Origin: Halalkalibacter urbisdiaboli
GTDB taxonomy: Bacteria; Bacillota; Bacilli; Bacillales; Bacillaceae_D
Length of the DNA stretch: 64,000 nucleotides
Assembly (NCBI RefSeq): GCF_002156385.1
Contig: NZ_MVJM01000003.1
Span: 607,504 to 671,503 of the forward strand
Direction of reading: 5' to 3'
Positions within the stretch are counted from its first letter, which is position 1; every line of letters starts with the position of its first letter. Positions 43,309-51,785 of the stretch are shown here, in pieces. The notes under the pieces were generated by a model. It was not told the DNA's origin. It searched no databases and saw only the letters and a program-made list of their open reading frames with translations. Made by a program: the position numbers and the translations under genes.

Positions 43309-43421
43309 ATCAAGCAATTTAAGCACGATATTAAAGCGATAGAGCAACGTTACTAAGAGCCGAGTATGTTTGGTTGGGTTACGTTTATTTGGCGTTCAAA
43401 TGCGTCGAGGGAGGCGGTCGA

Positions 43422-43811
43422 ATGTGCGAGCGAATAAAGGTGAACGAAATAACGATTGGAGATATTCGAAACTCAATCGGGCGCACTTATGAAGCGCGGT
43501 ATTGTCCCGATAAGCAAACCATTCACGAAATCAAAACGGAGGTCGAACCGATGAAAAAGGCGTTAGTACGTTACACGATTGAGCGAACAGAAAGCGGAAG
43601 TTATAACGTTATCGCGACGATTTACAACGTGGAAACAGACGTAATTGACGACAAGTGGGTGAAGGCCTATCGCGATTCCTGGTCGCTTGACCGAATCTAC
43701 GAAGACTGTAGGCGGAAGCTTAACGAGCTTTGCGAACTTTTATGTTATGACGAGGCGGAACACCGTTTCGGCCAAATTAAGGAGGCGGAAGAATGTCAGA
43801 CGAATCAGTAA
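43422..43811 (+). CDS. Element protein, unknown
   Basis: 129 aa from ATG 43422 (GGGAGGCGGTCGA upstream). A beta-strand region (ALVRYTIERTESGSYNVIAT) precedes a charged helix (LDRIYEDCRRKLNELCELL). No family is recognised. It overlaps the cold-shock-domain-like gene by 19 bases, so it is in the same operon. Confidence 0.58.
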   Translation: MCERIKVNEITIGDIRNSIGRTYEARYCPDKQTIHEIKTEVEPMKKALVRYTIERTESGSYNVIATIYNVETDVIDDKWVKAYRDSWSLDRIYEDCRRKLNELCELLCYDEAEHRFGQIKEAEECQTNQ

Positions 43812-44146
43812 TCGGACTACCAAGCTTTGACAATAGAAAGCGAGAATATAAGCCGTGGCAAGGCGATAAGGAAATGTTAGAAGCGTTGTCCTATATCAAA
43901 GGGACACGGTTCCGATGTCCGCGCAAGCAGACGGGGCCGCAGCGCCAGCCGAATCCGAATCGATTGAAGTGGTTCAATGAGGAGGGCGGTTACGGAGTTA
44001 CAGTCGGTGACGTTTTCGTTCATATAAGTAACGTTGTCGAAGGAACGCCAGTACAAGGCGCGACTGTGGAATGTGACGTCGTGGAGACAAAGAAGGGCAA
44101 GATGGGCTTGAATGTACGAATTAATAACAAAAGAGGAGTTCGATAA
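43793..44146 (+). CDS. Protein with C-terminal cold-shock-like domain
   Basis: 117 aa. The last 60 residues fit the cold-shock OB fold: LKWFNEEGGYGVTVG-DVFVHISNVVEG and then VECDVVETKKGKMGLNVRI, aligning with K-W-F-N-x-x-x-G-(F/Y)-G and the RNP2 V-F-V-H motif. RNP1 is degenerate (GYGVTV). A basic 58-residue N-terminal extension (FRCPRKQTGPQRQPNPNR) is unusual. It probably binds RNA or single-stranded DNA. AAGGAGGCGG precedes the ATG. The domain call is mine from the motif pattern. Confidence 0.7.
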   Translation: MSDESVIGLPSFDNRKREYKPWQGDKEMLEALSYIKGTRFRCPRKQTGPQRQPNPNRLKWFNEEGGYGVTVGDVFVHISNVVEGTPVQGATVECDVVETKKGKMGLNVRINNKRGVR

Positions 44147-44147
44147 T

Positions 44148-44903
44148 ATGAATCAAGTAGAAATCTATATAACAGGAAGCAATGACCACGGATTAACGCC
44201 AGGCTATATTTACCCGCAAGATGAGCATATTGCTGAATCGCTTGTTAAGAACGGACAAGCGAAAAAGGTCGACTATGCTACGTTAACCGATGTGAGAACG
44301 AAAATGGACGCTATTACCGCAGAACATGAAGCGAAAATTGAGGCTGTTAAAGCTGATACCCGTTTCACTGACGAAGGAAAGGCGGAACAAATCGAAGCTT
44401 TAGAAGAGCAGTATCACGCGGAAATGACGAAGCAAGCCGAAGAGTACAAGCGGCGCCTCAACGTATTAAAAGAAACGGCGACAGAGAAGGCGCAGCAAAA
44501 AGGAGACAGCGGCATTAGTCCTGATGAGGCACGTCAGGAAGCAGGAATCAACCTCGCGAAGATAGACCGCTTGCCATTGTCTACGGTTAATAGTCACACA
44601 GATTCACTCGAATTAAGTCCGGTGGTAGCCCGTGAAATGCTAGCGAACTGGATGCAGATTAAGTCGGCAATGACTGATAAATTGAGTGCCGAGCCGTCAT
44701 TACAGGAAAGACAGTCGCTACAATCAGCGCTTAACGCGATTCATAGCAAGTTAGAAAGTTTGTCGCAGACTGACGGGCAGAGAGAAGCGAGCCACGAATT
44801 ACGTATGTTGGAGGCGTTAGAGCAACGCGGGACTTATACGCCAGTCCGTTCGGCTGCTAGGTCGTACTATCAACAATTAAAGGCGAAAGGTAGAGTGCGT
44901 TAG
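44148..44903 (+). CDS. Coiled-coil element protein, unknown
   Basis: 251 aa from ATG 44148 (GAGGAG upstream). A short beta N terminus (QVEIYITGSNDHGLTPGYIY) is followed by a long charged coiled coil (about residues 55-125, for example EEQYHAEMTKQAEEYKRRL) and a helical C terminus. The shape is like scaffolding or tail-assembly proteins, but no signature supports that. It lies upstream of the tape-measure gene in the same direction. Confidence 0.55.
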   Translation: MNQVEIYITGSNDHGLTPGYIYPQDEHIAESLVKNGQAKKVDYATLTDVRTKMDAITAEHEAKIEAVKADTRFTDEGKAEQIEALEEQYHAEMTKQAEEYKRRLNVLKETATEKAQQKGDSGISPDEARQEAGINLAKIDRLPLSTVNSHTDSLELSPVVAREMLANWMQIKSAMTDKLSAEPSLQERQSLQSALNAIHSKLESLSQTDGQREASHELRMLEALEQRGTYTPVRSAARSYYQQLKAKGRVR

Positions 44904-44919
44904 GCTTTGAAGCTTGACG

Positions 44920-44974
44920 CTCTTTTTATTTTCCGCGTGATGATGCGTGGGACCTACGCGCGTCGGAATGACTT
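44920..44974. repeat. Intergenic 55-bp repeat, copy 1
   Basis: It shares with 45398-45452 the pattern CTTTTTAT..., GTGAxGAxGCGTGGGAC, then CG-AATGACTT. It lies after a hairpin that likely ends the coiled-coil gene. Confidence 0.7.
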
Positions 44975-45000
44975 TATAAAAACGAAAAGGGGAAATGAAA

Positions 45001-45372
45001 ATGAGAATTAAAGTAAAAATAGAAGCGCACTCATTCCTGCATGGTATTGAAGACGAAAAGGAAGCTAACAACAGTGTCAAGGTTAAAATCATTCCGATTG
45101 ATAATGCGGATCCAAAGATAGTAGCTATTCCGCACTCCTGTGATTCTAAAGAACTTCCATTAGACTCACTTATCTATTCAGCGTTACTTAAAGGGTTATT
45201 CTTGTTTAAAACAATGAATCCTAGTATTGAAATTGAAGATATTGAGCTTGATTTCAAAGCTACTCACGCAGATTTTTATAGTGGCAACGAGGCGGAACCG
45301 GTCGATAAGAGCCAAAAATATCTGAAAGAACTTAAAATTGCTATTGATGGAATAAGAAAAGTTCAAATTTAA
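45001..45372 (+). CDS. Element protein, unknown
   Basis: 123 aa from ATG 45001, chosen over 44995 because GGGG then has proper spacing. It is mostly beta (RIKVKIEAHSFLHGIE, KVKIIPIDNADPKIVAIPHS) with an acidic C terminus. It is flanked on both sides by copies of the 55-bp intergenic repeat, suggesting it was inserted as a unit. Function unknown. Confidence 0.58.
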   Translation: MRIKVKIEAHSFLHGIEDEKEANNSVKVKIIPIDNADPKIVAIPHSCDSKELPLDSLIYSALLKGLFLFKTMNPSIEIEDIELDFKATHADFYSGNEAEPVDKSQKYLKELKIAIDGIRKVQI

Positions 45373-45397
45373 ATTAGGAGAGGTGCCCTTATTGGCG

Positions 45398-45452
45398 CTT
45401 CTTTTTATATCTACGTGACGACGCGTGGGACTTCTAGGTGGCGAAATGACTT
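45398..45452. repeat. Intergenic 55-bp repeat, copy 2
   Basis: Partner of 44920-44974; again it follows a terminator-like GGTGCC...GGCGCTTCTTTTTAT hairpin. Confidence 0.7.
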
Positions 45453-45503
45453 AGAGCGTCCTTCGGGGCGCTATTTCTATTTTATCGAAGGGTGAGTGAT
45501 AGT

Positions 45504-45896
45504 TTGTCGGAACAACACCATAACGAAGTTGGTCGTATAGTCAGTGAGATTCAACCGTTTCTTGCCGGCTATCTCATTAAGCAAGTATCCGCATGTGAAG
45601 ACGGAGAAATAAGCGCCCAGGAACTTATCAATCAATGTACGTTCATCGAGCGTAAAATTGACGGAGCAGTGTCTGCATTATTTAAAGTGCGGTTTCCTCG
45701 CGTCAAACAGCGTCGGAATTTGAGCGTGTTGCGTCAGTCGTTCCTTGAATACAAGAAGGCGGCCGGCGAAGTAAAGACGGCGTTAGAAAAAGGCGAAAAC
45801 AGAATGACGCAGATTGTAAGAAACCTAGAAAAAGCAAGTAAACTCGCAAATAAATATGCCGAGTTAACGTTTAAGGACCGCATGAAACATGGATAG
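45504..45896 (+). CDS. Helical element protein, unknown
   Basis: 130 aa from TTG 45504 (AAGGGTGAG six bases upstream). It is basic and helical throughout (VKQRRNLSVLRQSFLEYKKA, then LEKASKLANKYAELTFKDRM). In phage tails the gene before the tape measure encodes a tail chaperone, but no frameshift or family signature supports that here. It precedes the tape-measure gene by 66 bases. Confidence 0.55.
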   Translation: MSEQHHNEVGRIVSEIQPFLAGYLIKQVSACEDGEISAQELINQCTFIERKIDGAVSALFKVRFPRVKQRRNLSVLRQSFLEYKKAAGEVKTALEKGENRMTQIVRNLEKASKLANKYAELTFKDRMKHG

Positions 45897-45962
45897 CGGT
45901 TCTTTTTTTTTATTACCAAAGGTCAAAGTTAATCAAAGTCAAACAATGGAAGGGTGAATAAG

Positions 45963-48185
45963 ATGGCAGACATCAGCTTCGAGATATCAGCAGTGGATAA
46001 ATTTTCGAAAATTTTTGATGACCTTGAGAAAAATGTGTCCGGTGTGGCTGATATTTCGAAAACAGCAGGAACCGCACTAACCGCTATGGGCGTCGCCGGT
46101 GCGGCCGGTTTAGCAGCAGTAACAAAAATGGCGGGCGATTATGACGGTCTAATGCGTAATGTTAACACAATGACGCAATTAGGCGAAGAACAATTTAACT
46201 CAATGAAGAACGAGGTAATCGACCTCTCGAAACGTGTTCCGGAATCAGCGGGCAAGTTAGCGGAAGGTCTTTATGGCGTTGTATCAGCCGGAGTTCCAGC
46301 GGTTGACCAAATATCATTTCTTGAGACAGCCGCCAAAGCCGCCGCCGCCGGTATTTCCGACACAGGGACGGCCGTTAACGCGACAACGGGGCTTATTAAA
46401 GCGTACGGACTTGAATTTAGTGCCGCGGAAAGTATCTCCGATAAGCTATTCCAGACCGTCAAACTCGGTCAAACGACATTCGACGAAATGGCGTCAAGTG
46501 TTGGAGGGGTGGCTCCAATTGCGGGACAACTCGGCGTAAGCATGGACGAGTTAATGGCCGTTTACGCGACACTTACCGGAGTTACGGGTAATACGAGCGA
46601 AGTAACAACGCAATTTAAAGGGGCGCTATCCAATATCTTAAAACCGTCGGCACAGGCTGCGGAATTGGCCGAAGAATTAGGCTTAGAATTCAACGCGGCG
46701 GCTATACAGTCGAAAGGATTCGCGGGCTTTTTGGAAGACGTGAAGACGGCAACCGGCGGAAACTCCGAGCAGATGGCGACGCTATTCGGCTCGACCGAAG
46801 CGCTAGGTCTTATGATGGCATTAACCGGCGAACAGTCAGCGGACTTTACCGCGAAACTTGAAGAGATGGCCGGCTCGGCGGGGGCAATGACAGACGCCTT
46901 CGAGGAGCAAAGCAAGAGTCTAGGCGCGCAATGGCAAGTTATGAAGAATCAGTTGTTTGCCGTCGCTGAAACATTAGGACGACAATTCCTTCCTTATGCG
47001 ATACAGGCGGTGCAATGGATTTCGAATATTGTCTCGCGTATTACGGAACTTAACCCTAATCTAACGACAATGGCGGCTGCGGTTATGGCTGGCGTTACAG
47101 CGTTTGGATTAATCGTGGGGCCGATTCTGTTAGCGATTGGATTCTTGCCGACATTGACTGCGGGAATGACCGCTCTTGCTGGCGTTGTAGGTTTGACAGC
47201 GGGTGGACTTATTATCTTGTCCGCGAAGATATTAGCCGTTGTTGCGGTTCTCGCTACGATTGGAGCCGCGCTCGTTTATGCGTATAAACACGTTGATTGG
47301 TTTAGAAACGGAATCGATACCGCGTGGGAGCAGATTAAAAACGCATTCGATTCGGCGCTAGTCTTCATTAAGAACGTCGTAAATAACGTTATGACCGCCG
47401 TTTCATCATTCATCGGCGCGCAACTAGAAAAGATTACCGCATTTTGGGACGAAAATGGTGCGATGATTGTGCAAGCAACTCAGAACGTATTTAACGTTAT
47501 TCGGACGGTCATAGAGACGGTGCTAGGGGCGGTATGGGCCGTAATGAAATTCGTTTGGCCGGCAGTCCAGGCACTAGTTGAGATGACTTGGAACGCAATT
47601 AAAGGCGTCATTGAGGGCGTAATTAACGTTATTCTTGGTATCGTAAAGTTCTTTGCGGCGCTCTTCACCGGAAACTGGTCGGCAATGTGGGACGCAGTTA
47701 AACAAATTGTTAGCGGGGCTTTACAAGCCGTTTGGAACTTTATTCAACTCGGTCTAATAGGACGCGTCATGGGCGTTGTTAAGACATTCTCGACCTTATT
47801 TCGCGGTGCCTTCTCTAGCGTATTCTCGACCGTGGCGAATATCGTGAAAGGGTCGATTGCTCGCGTGAAGGGCTTCATATCCGACGGAATTAAGGGCGCG
47901 CTGAACATTATTAACGGACTAAAGAATTCGTTCTTTAACGCGGGTAAAGGCTTAATCGACATGATTGTCAAAGGTATTACGAGTTCGATTAGTAAAGTAA
48001 CGGATGCAATTACTAACGTAACGTCTACGATTCGTAACATGCTGCCGTTTTCACCTGCGAAAGATGGGCCGATGATAGAGGGCGACGAACAAACGAGACA
48101 GAACGCAGAAAACGGTGCAATGCTCGTCAAACACTTCTCTAACGCGGATATCAAAATAGACTTAGGTGGTGCTATGGTGATATGA
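45963..48185 (+). CDS. Phage tail tape-measure protein (TP901 type)
   Basis: 740 aa from ATG 45963 (GGAAGGGTG upstream). The TP901 core runs from about residue 60 to 320 (GLYGVVSAGVPAVDQISFLE, QTTFDEMASSVGGVAPIAGQ, LFGSTEALGLMMALTGEQ). It is followed by strongly hydrophobic helices (about 370-440) and a long amphipathic C terminus ending in the MLPFSPAKDGPMIEG motif typical of tape measures. In phages it sets tail length and helps DNA entry. No other virion gene is in the element, so here it could serve in DNA transfer or be a relic. It overlaps the next gene by four bases. Confidence 0.92.
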   Translation: MADISFEISAVDKFSKIFDDLEKNVSGVADISKTAGTALTAMGVAGAAGLAAVTKMAGDYDGLMRNVNTMTQLGEEQFNSMKNEVIDLSKRVPESAGKLAEGLYGVVSAGVPAVDQISFLETAAKAAAAGISDTGTAVNATTGLIKAYGLEFSAAESISDKLFQTVKLGQTTFDEMASSVGGVAPIAGQLGVSMDELMAVYATLTGVTGNTSEVTTQFKGALSNILKPSAQAAELAEELGLEFNAAAIQSKGFAGFLEDVKTATGGNSEQMATLFGSTEALGLMMALTGEQSADFTAKLEEMAGSAGAMTDAFEEQSKSLGAQWQVMKNQLFAVAETLGRQFLPYAIQAVQWISNIVSRITELNPNLTTMAAAVMAGVTAFGLIVGPILLAIGFLPTLTAGMTALAGVVGLTAGGLIILSAKILAVVAVLATIGAALVYAYKHVDWFRNGIDTAWEQIKNAFDSALVFIKNVVNNVMTAVSSFIGAQLEKITAFWDENGAMIVQATQNVFNVIRTVIETVLGAVWAVMKFVWPAVQALVEMTWNAIKGVIEGVINVILGIVKFFAALFTGNWSAMWDAVKQIVSGALQAVWNFIQLGLIGRVMGVVKTFSTLFRGAFSSVFSTVANIVKGSIARVKGFISDGIKGALNIINGLKNSFFNAGKGLIDMIVKGITSSISKVTDAITNVTSTIRNMLPFSPAKDGPMIEGDEQTRQNAENGAMLVKHFSNADIKIDLGGAMVI

Positions 48186-48883
48186 CGCTAGTATTAACGG
48201 CGGGGCTTGGCTCCGCTTTTTCTATTATGACGTCGGATGAGCGGATTTTATATAGGTTCGGTCGTATATCCATTCCGACGAAACAAGAAGGCGAGAAGGT
48301 GTTCAAGATAACGGAGTCTGTTTTGCTCGGATGGGGCGCTGATTTCGACCTAGCGGAACAGATTCGTTTAAAGGTAACAGACCGCGTCAAGCCCGATTCA
48401 TTCTTAGAGGATTGTAAACAAGCGCTAGAAGACGTGATTGACGAACTCAGACCAAAACGTCATAAGTCGGCTATCTTAATGAGCGGATTTTATAGCAACG
48501 GTTCGAGCGGTATGATTCTTTATAATGGCGGTGAAGTGAAGGAGCTAAAACAGGCGCCAAGTGAGTATCGATACGCATTATTACCGCCAACGGCCGATTA
48601 TACAGCAAAGCAGAACGACTATTTCTACTTGCCGGAGTTTTTTGAACAGGAAGCGTATGACGCGTGTTTTTCCGGATTAGATTACGGCGGATTCTTGCAG
48701 ACCGCGATTCAACTTATCGTCAATAAACTCGTAATGATTCACGCGACAATATCATATCTGCAGAAACGTGAAGTGTCGCCGACCGGCTACTATTACGTCA
48801 TTTATAAAGACGCGACGGGGCAATTGCAGACGTTGACTGGCGAATATGATACGGGAACAATTCAGGAGCAATTGACGCAATAA
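48182..48883 (+). CDS. Ntn-hydrolase (proteasome/HslV)-like protein
   Basis: 233 aa, coupled to the tape-measure gene through ATGA. The first 120 residues follow the proteasome-beta layout: an N-terminal beta strand with Thr2 (MTLVLTAGLGSAF), SIMTSDERILYRFG in place of the VVLAADRR-T-G strand, KVFKITESVLLGWGAD for the K-I-F-x-I-D...G strand, and DLAEQIRLKV helix. A second strand set is AILMSGFYSNGSSGMILYNGG. If real, Thr2 would need Met removal to be the nucleophile. The rest (PPTADYTAKQNDYFYLPE onward) is unassigned. This is pattern-based inference. Confidence 0.5.
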   Translation: MTLVLTAGLGSAFSIMTSDERILYRFGRISIPTKQEGEKVFKITESVLLGWGADFDLAEQIRLKVTDRVKPDSFLEDCKQALEDVIDELRPKRHKSAILMSGFYSNGSSGMILYNGGEVKELKQAPSEYRYALLPPTADYTAKQNDYFYLPEFFEQEAYDACFSGLDYGGFLQTAIQLIVNKLVMIHATISYLQKREVSPTGYYYVIYKDATGQLQTLTGEYDTGTIQEQLTQ

Positions 48884-48889
48884 TAACGA

Positions 48890-48922
48890 GGCTGTCCGCT
48901 TAGGTGGGCGGCTTCTCTCTTA
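48890..48922 (+). terminator. Terminator after the tape-measure operon
   Basis: GCTGTCCGC-TTAG-GTGGGCGGC (about 48892-48913, one G-U) followed by TTCTCTCTT. Confidence 0.7.
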
Positions 48923-49095
48923 TGTTAAAATGTTTCACACCTTTTATAGTTTATAGAAGTATATTATTGTGAACGCTAGTTTACTATTTAAACAACCTTT
49001 GGTATAATATTGCCAACAACTGCATATACTATATTACCATTTACCATCATTATGGACAGGCGGTGATTAGTGTGTGTAATAAAGGGGAGAAGAGA

Positions 49096-49254
49096 ATGAT
49101 TAAAACAGCTACTGTCGCTAAACGTGTTTCTGTTCCTGTTAAAAAATCTGGTTGGAAAAGAATGGCTGAAATCGCTGAACAAAGCATGAATCAAAACAAC
49201 TACACTATTGAAGATGTCCGTAAAGATTTAAGGGAGATTAGAGATAGTTACTAA
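49096..49254 (+). CDS. Antitoxin-like small protein of a PIN toxin module
   Basis: 52 aa from ATG 49096 (GGGGAGAAGAG upstream). A basic N-terminal region (KTATVAKRVSVPVKKSGWKR) could form a ribbon-helix DNA-binding fold, and the C-terminal TIEDVRKDLREIRDSY helix would wrap the toxin. It is encoded immediately before a PIN-domain gene with overlapping ends, the classical order of type II toxin-antitoxin operons. The antitoxin call rests on size and position. Confidence 0.68.
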   Translation: MIKTATVAKRVSVPVKKSGWKRMAEIAEQSMNQNNYTIEDVRKDLREIRDSY

Positions 49255-49699
49255 ACAAATTCCTCTAGTTATTCCTGATACTAATATCTTTATTAATGCT
49301 TTGTTCGGTAGAGGAATGTTTAAAAATGATTCAATGATATTAGAACTAGAAGAACGAGGAACGATACAATTTGGGTTTACCCATCATACTCAGAATGAGT
49401 TATACGTAGTTGTTTGTAGAAAGATAACTGAAAGCAGTATTTTTGAATGTAAAGAGTTCTTTGTTTTTTTAAATGAGATTTTTGATCGTTCAAAAGTTAT
49501 TGATTCGGCTAGTAAGTTAGAAAAGCTGTCAACTGATAAGGGTGATCAGTTTTTCATTGAGGCAGCAGTTGAGATGAACGCTACTTATTTAGTAACCAAT
49601 GATGCTCAAAACGGTTTATTGGAACTAGGAGAATATCAAGGAGTTAAAATTGTTAAGCCCGAAAAGCTAATAAAACAATTAATTAAAGTTAAGTCATAA
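49244..49699 (+). CDS. PIN-domain toxin (VapC-like), no standard start codon
   Basis: About 150 aa. The PIN acidic residues are present: D in PLVIPDTNIFINALF, D in STDKGDQFFIEAAVEMNA, D in LVTNDAQNGLLEL, plus an Asn/Glu in HHTQNELYVVV. It would cleave RNA. The domain starts upstream of the first ATG (49316), but the frame between the preceding stop and DTNIF offers only ATA (49244), GTT or ATT (49259); AGGGAGA at 49231 fits ATA 49244. Either a rare start is used or the gene lost its start. A strong terminator follows. Confidence 0.75.
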   Translation: MVTKQIPLVIPDTNIFINALFGRGMFKNDSMILELEERGTIQFGFTHHTQNELYVVVCRKITESSIFECKEFFVFLNEIFDRSKVIDSASKLEKLSTDKGDQFFIEAAVEMNATYLVTNDAQNGLLELGEYQGVKIVKPEKLIKQLIKVKS

Positions 49700-49739
49700 C
49701 CTCCCCCACTCAACAATGAGTCATGTGGGAGGTTTTTTA
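49698..49739 (+). terminator. Toxin-antitoxin operon terminator
   Basis: An 8-bp stem AACCTCCC/GGGAGGTT (49698-49705 with 49727-49734) with TTTTTT tail. Confidence 0.88.
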
Positions 49740-49857
49740 GTGTTGACACAATATATTATTGTTGATTTACAAATATTAAGAGTCTGTCTAAACAACATAT
49801 ATTTCTTTTCTTTTTTTTATTAATTACAGTTAAATAGCGTATATCGGAGTGATACGT

Positions 49858-50166
49858 ATGAATAAACAACCGCCATTAGATGATCGTCATTACTTAGCGA
49901 TAGAACTATTACTGACGATTGGGCGTCGTAATAAAGGATTGAACCGGGCTGCAATCGCTAAACAATGCGGCGTCTCACGAATGCAATTATATCGTTGGGA
50001 GCAGCGTAAAGACTTTCAAAAAGCGTTAAAGAAGCGGACAAAGCAAAAGCATCGGAAGATGTTTCCGAAACGGACGACTCTCGCTGAAATGGCGCTACAA
50101 GGGGACGAGAAATCGGCGCTCCAGCTACTCGAAGCTTGCGACTTGCTGACGAAGGAAAAGCGTTAA
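49858..50166 (+). CDS. Helix-turn-helix protein of phBC6A51 type
   Basis: 102 aa from ATG 49858 (GGAGTGATACGT upstream). The segment RAAIAKQCGVSRMQLYRWEQ is a clear DNA-binding helix-turn-helix; a basic linker (KRTKQKHRKMFPKRT) follows. Similar proteins occur in Bacillus prophages, some as terminase small-subunit-like or regulators. No large terminase is present, so a regulatory role is more likely. Confidence 0.72.
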   Translation: MNKQPPLDDRHYLAIELLLTIGRRNKGLNRAAIAKQCGVSRMQLYRWEQRKDFQKALKKRTKQKHRKMFPKRTTLAEMALQGDEKSALQLLEACDLLTKEKR

Positions 50167-50626
50167 AATTGGCCGGAACGTCTACGGCATTAACCTTTTC
50201 GCGAATACGACCTAGTTACATTTCTGTATATTTTCGCGATTTTTTGTAAGCGAGGGGTCGAGACGGACGCTTTTCCGAGACTTTTTCAGAGGGAGGGATA
50301 GACGCAACAAACTAAAAAGTGTACGTTTTAAGGGATAAATACATATAATATAAGTTAGCGTAAGAGAACGAAGGGAACAACGGCAGTAATCGGACAGCGT
50401 CGTCTTTTACTCTGTAACGTATCGGGAGTAGTGTCGAGTATATATAAGAAGAAACTCGTCATTTTACGAATTATTACGGTTACGATACGTTACGAATGGG
50501 CGCTATCAGGTGTCCGTCTATGTCCGAATTACGAGCGCGTGGGGTCCGAACACTTCGAAAAGTCAGCCGAAGCCCTCCGGAAGAGACAGGCCGCGAAAAC
50601 TCAGGGGGTCAAAAAAAGACGACCTA
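50167..50626. other. 460-base stretch without a supported gene
   Basis: A TATAAT (about 50343) suggests a rightward promoter. A 69-codon frame (50431-50640) has no ribosome binding site and an implausible composition. No repeat or strong hairpin is apparent; an RNA gene cannot be excluded. Confidence 0.4.
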
Positions 50627-50866
50627 CTAGGCCGCCTTAGTAGTATCATCGCCATCGTTAGTGATGAAGAATTTAATTAAATTTTCCAAAATGGTTGCTA
50701 ACGCTATAATCATAACTCCTTTTAATAGTAGAGGCTGCAATTCCTCTATTAGCATTTTTTGATTAGAGTCAACTAATTTAATTTGAAAATACAAACCAAC
50801 TAGTGAAACGACCTGGCCGGAGATTTTTATAAATAGAATGAGTTTAGATATAATTTTTATAATCAA
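50627..50866 (-). CDS. Small two-TM membrane protein
   Basis: 79 aa with two hydrophobic segments (IIKIISKLILFIKISGQVVS and LLKGVMIIALATILENLIKF). Its ATG overlaps the stop of the serine recombinase gene by four bases, so it is co-translated. A holin-like or toxin-like role is conceivable; nothing in the sequence decides it. Confidence 0.6.
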   Translation of the reverse strand: MIIKIISKLILFIKISGQVVSLVGLYFQIKLVDSNQKMLIEELQPLLLKGVMIIALATILENLIKFFITNDGDDTTKAA

Positions 50867-51426
50867 ATTGATCTCTCCTTCCGTTCATTTAACGCGCGAT
50901 ACAATGCGCCTTTACTAACGCCAGTCATTTCGGTTATTTCCGCGATAGTGTGTTTCTCCGAATCGTATAACGTTATAGCTTGCGTCAGCTTCCTCTTATC
51001 CGTCTTAGGGCGGCCACCTTTGCGACCTCTTGCCCGTGCTGCTTCAAGTCCCGCCTTTGTCCGTTCCTTTATCATATCGCGTTCTAATTCGGCGATAACG
51101 CCAATCATCTTGAACATCGCTTTACCCGTCGGCGTCGTCGTGTCCATTCCGTCTTGAATACTAACAAGTTTCGCGCCAATGTTATCGATGTGTTCCGATA
51201 CTTCGATTAGTTTCTTAGTGGAGCGTGCGAGTCGGTCTAGCTTATATACGACTAGCTTATCGCCCTCTCTTAGTACGTCTAACGCGCGAGCCAGTTCCTC
51301 TCTATCGTCCTTACCTCCGCTTGCCTTCTCCGTATAGATACGTTCACAGCCGGCCTTTTCTAACGCGTCCATTTGTAGGTCGAGCGATTGGTCCGCAGTT
51401 GATACGCGAGCATAACCGATAATCAT
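50863..51426 (-). CDS. Serine recombinase (resolvase/invertase)
   Basis: 187 aa, full length. The N-terminal catalytic domain contains the nucleophile Ser in YARVSTADQSL (residue 9), the conserved Arg in KLDRLARSTKKL, and the family segment AELERDMIKERTKAGLEAARARG. The C-terminal Hin-type helix-turn-helix is TIAEITEMTGVSKGALYRAL. It likely resolves multimers or inverts a segment at the res-like site upstream (51488-51573). The first gene of a leftward two-gene operon. Confidence 0.93.
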   Translation of the reverse strand: MIIGYARVSTADQSLDLQMDALEKAGCERIYTEKASGGKDDREELARALDVLREGDKLVVYKLDRLARSTKKLIEVSEHIDNIGAKLVSIQDGMDTTTPTGKAMFKMIGVIAELERDMIKERTKAGLEAARARGRKGGRPKTDKRKLTQAITLYDSEKHTIAEITEMTGVSKGALYRALNERKERSI

Positions 51427-51487
51427 AGAACATTCCGCCTCTCATCGTTTCATTACCTTTATAGTACGGAAACGTGCGTTAAAAGTC

Positions 51488-51573
51488 AATAGTTTATGGA
51501 ACGGCTTTCGGAATGAAAAAGGCGGCTCAAACGTTGATAGTACGACGTTACGTATTTTAGTCCGTAAACTATC
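51488..51573. promoter_or_regulatory. res-like site upstream of the serine recombinase gene
   Basis: AATAGTTTATGG (51488-51499) and the inverted GATAGTTTACGG (51562-51573) match at 10 of 12 positions. Further ATAGTACG motifs occur at about 51461 and 51538. This spacing and position before the gene suit a resolvase binding site. The rest of the 530-base gap (51427-51957) has one minus-strand hairpin and no gene. Confidence 0.5.
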
Positions 51574-51785
51574 GTTTTAGGAACACTTGTCGCGAGAAGA
51601 TGAAAGATGCCCCCGGGGCGGTCAAGCGCAAATCGCCTCGCCTGGCGTCCGAATCTTTCTTACAAAATTTTAAAACTCGGGGTGTAACGGTATTCCCGAA
51701 AGAGGGGGGGCGGTATTCACGATATATTCGCGTCTTCAAGCGCCTCTTAAATCCGCGTATCATAATATCACTCTAAAAAGAAAAA

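Noticed and set aside
45963-48883. Calling the element a prophage
   Set aside because: Only a tape-measure gene is recognisably phage; no large terminase, portal, capsid, lysin or tail-tube gene could be identified.
50431-50640. 69-codon frame before the small membrane gene
   Set aside because: No ribosome binding site and no protein-like pattern.
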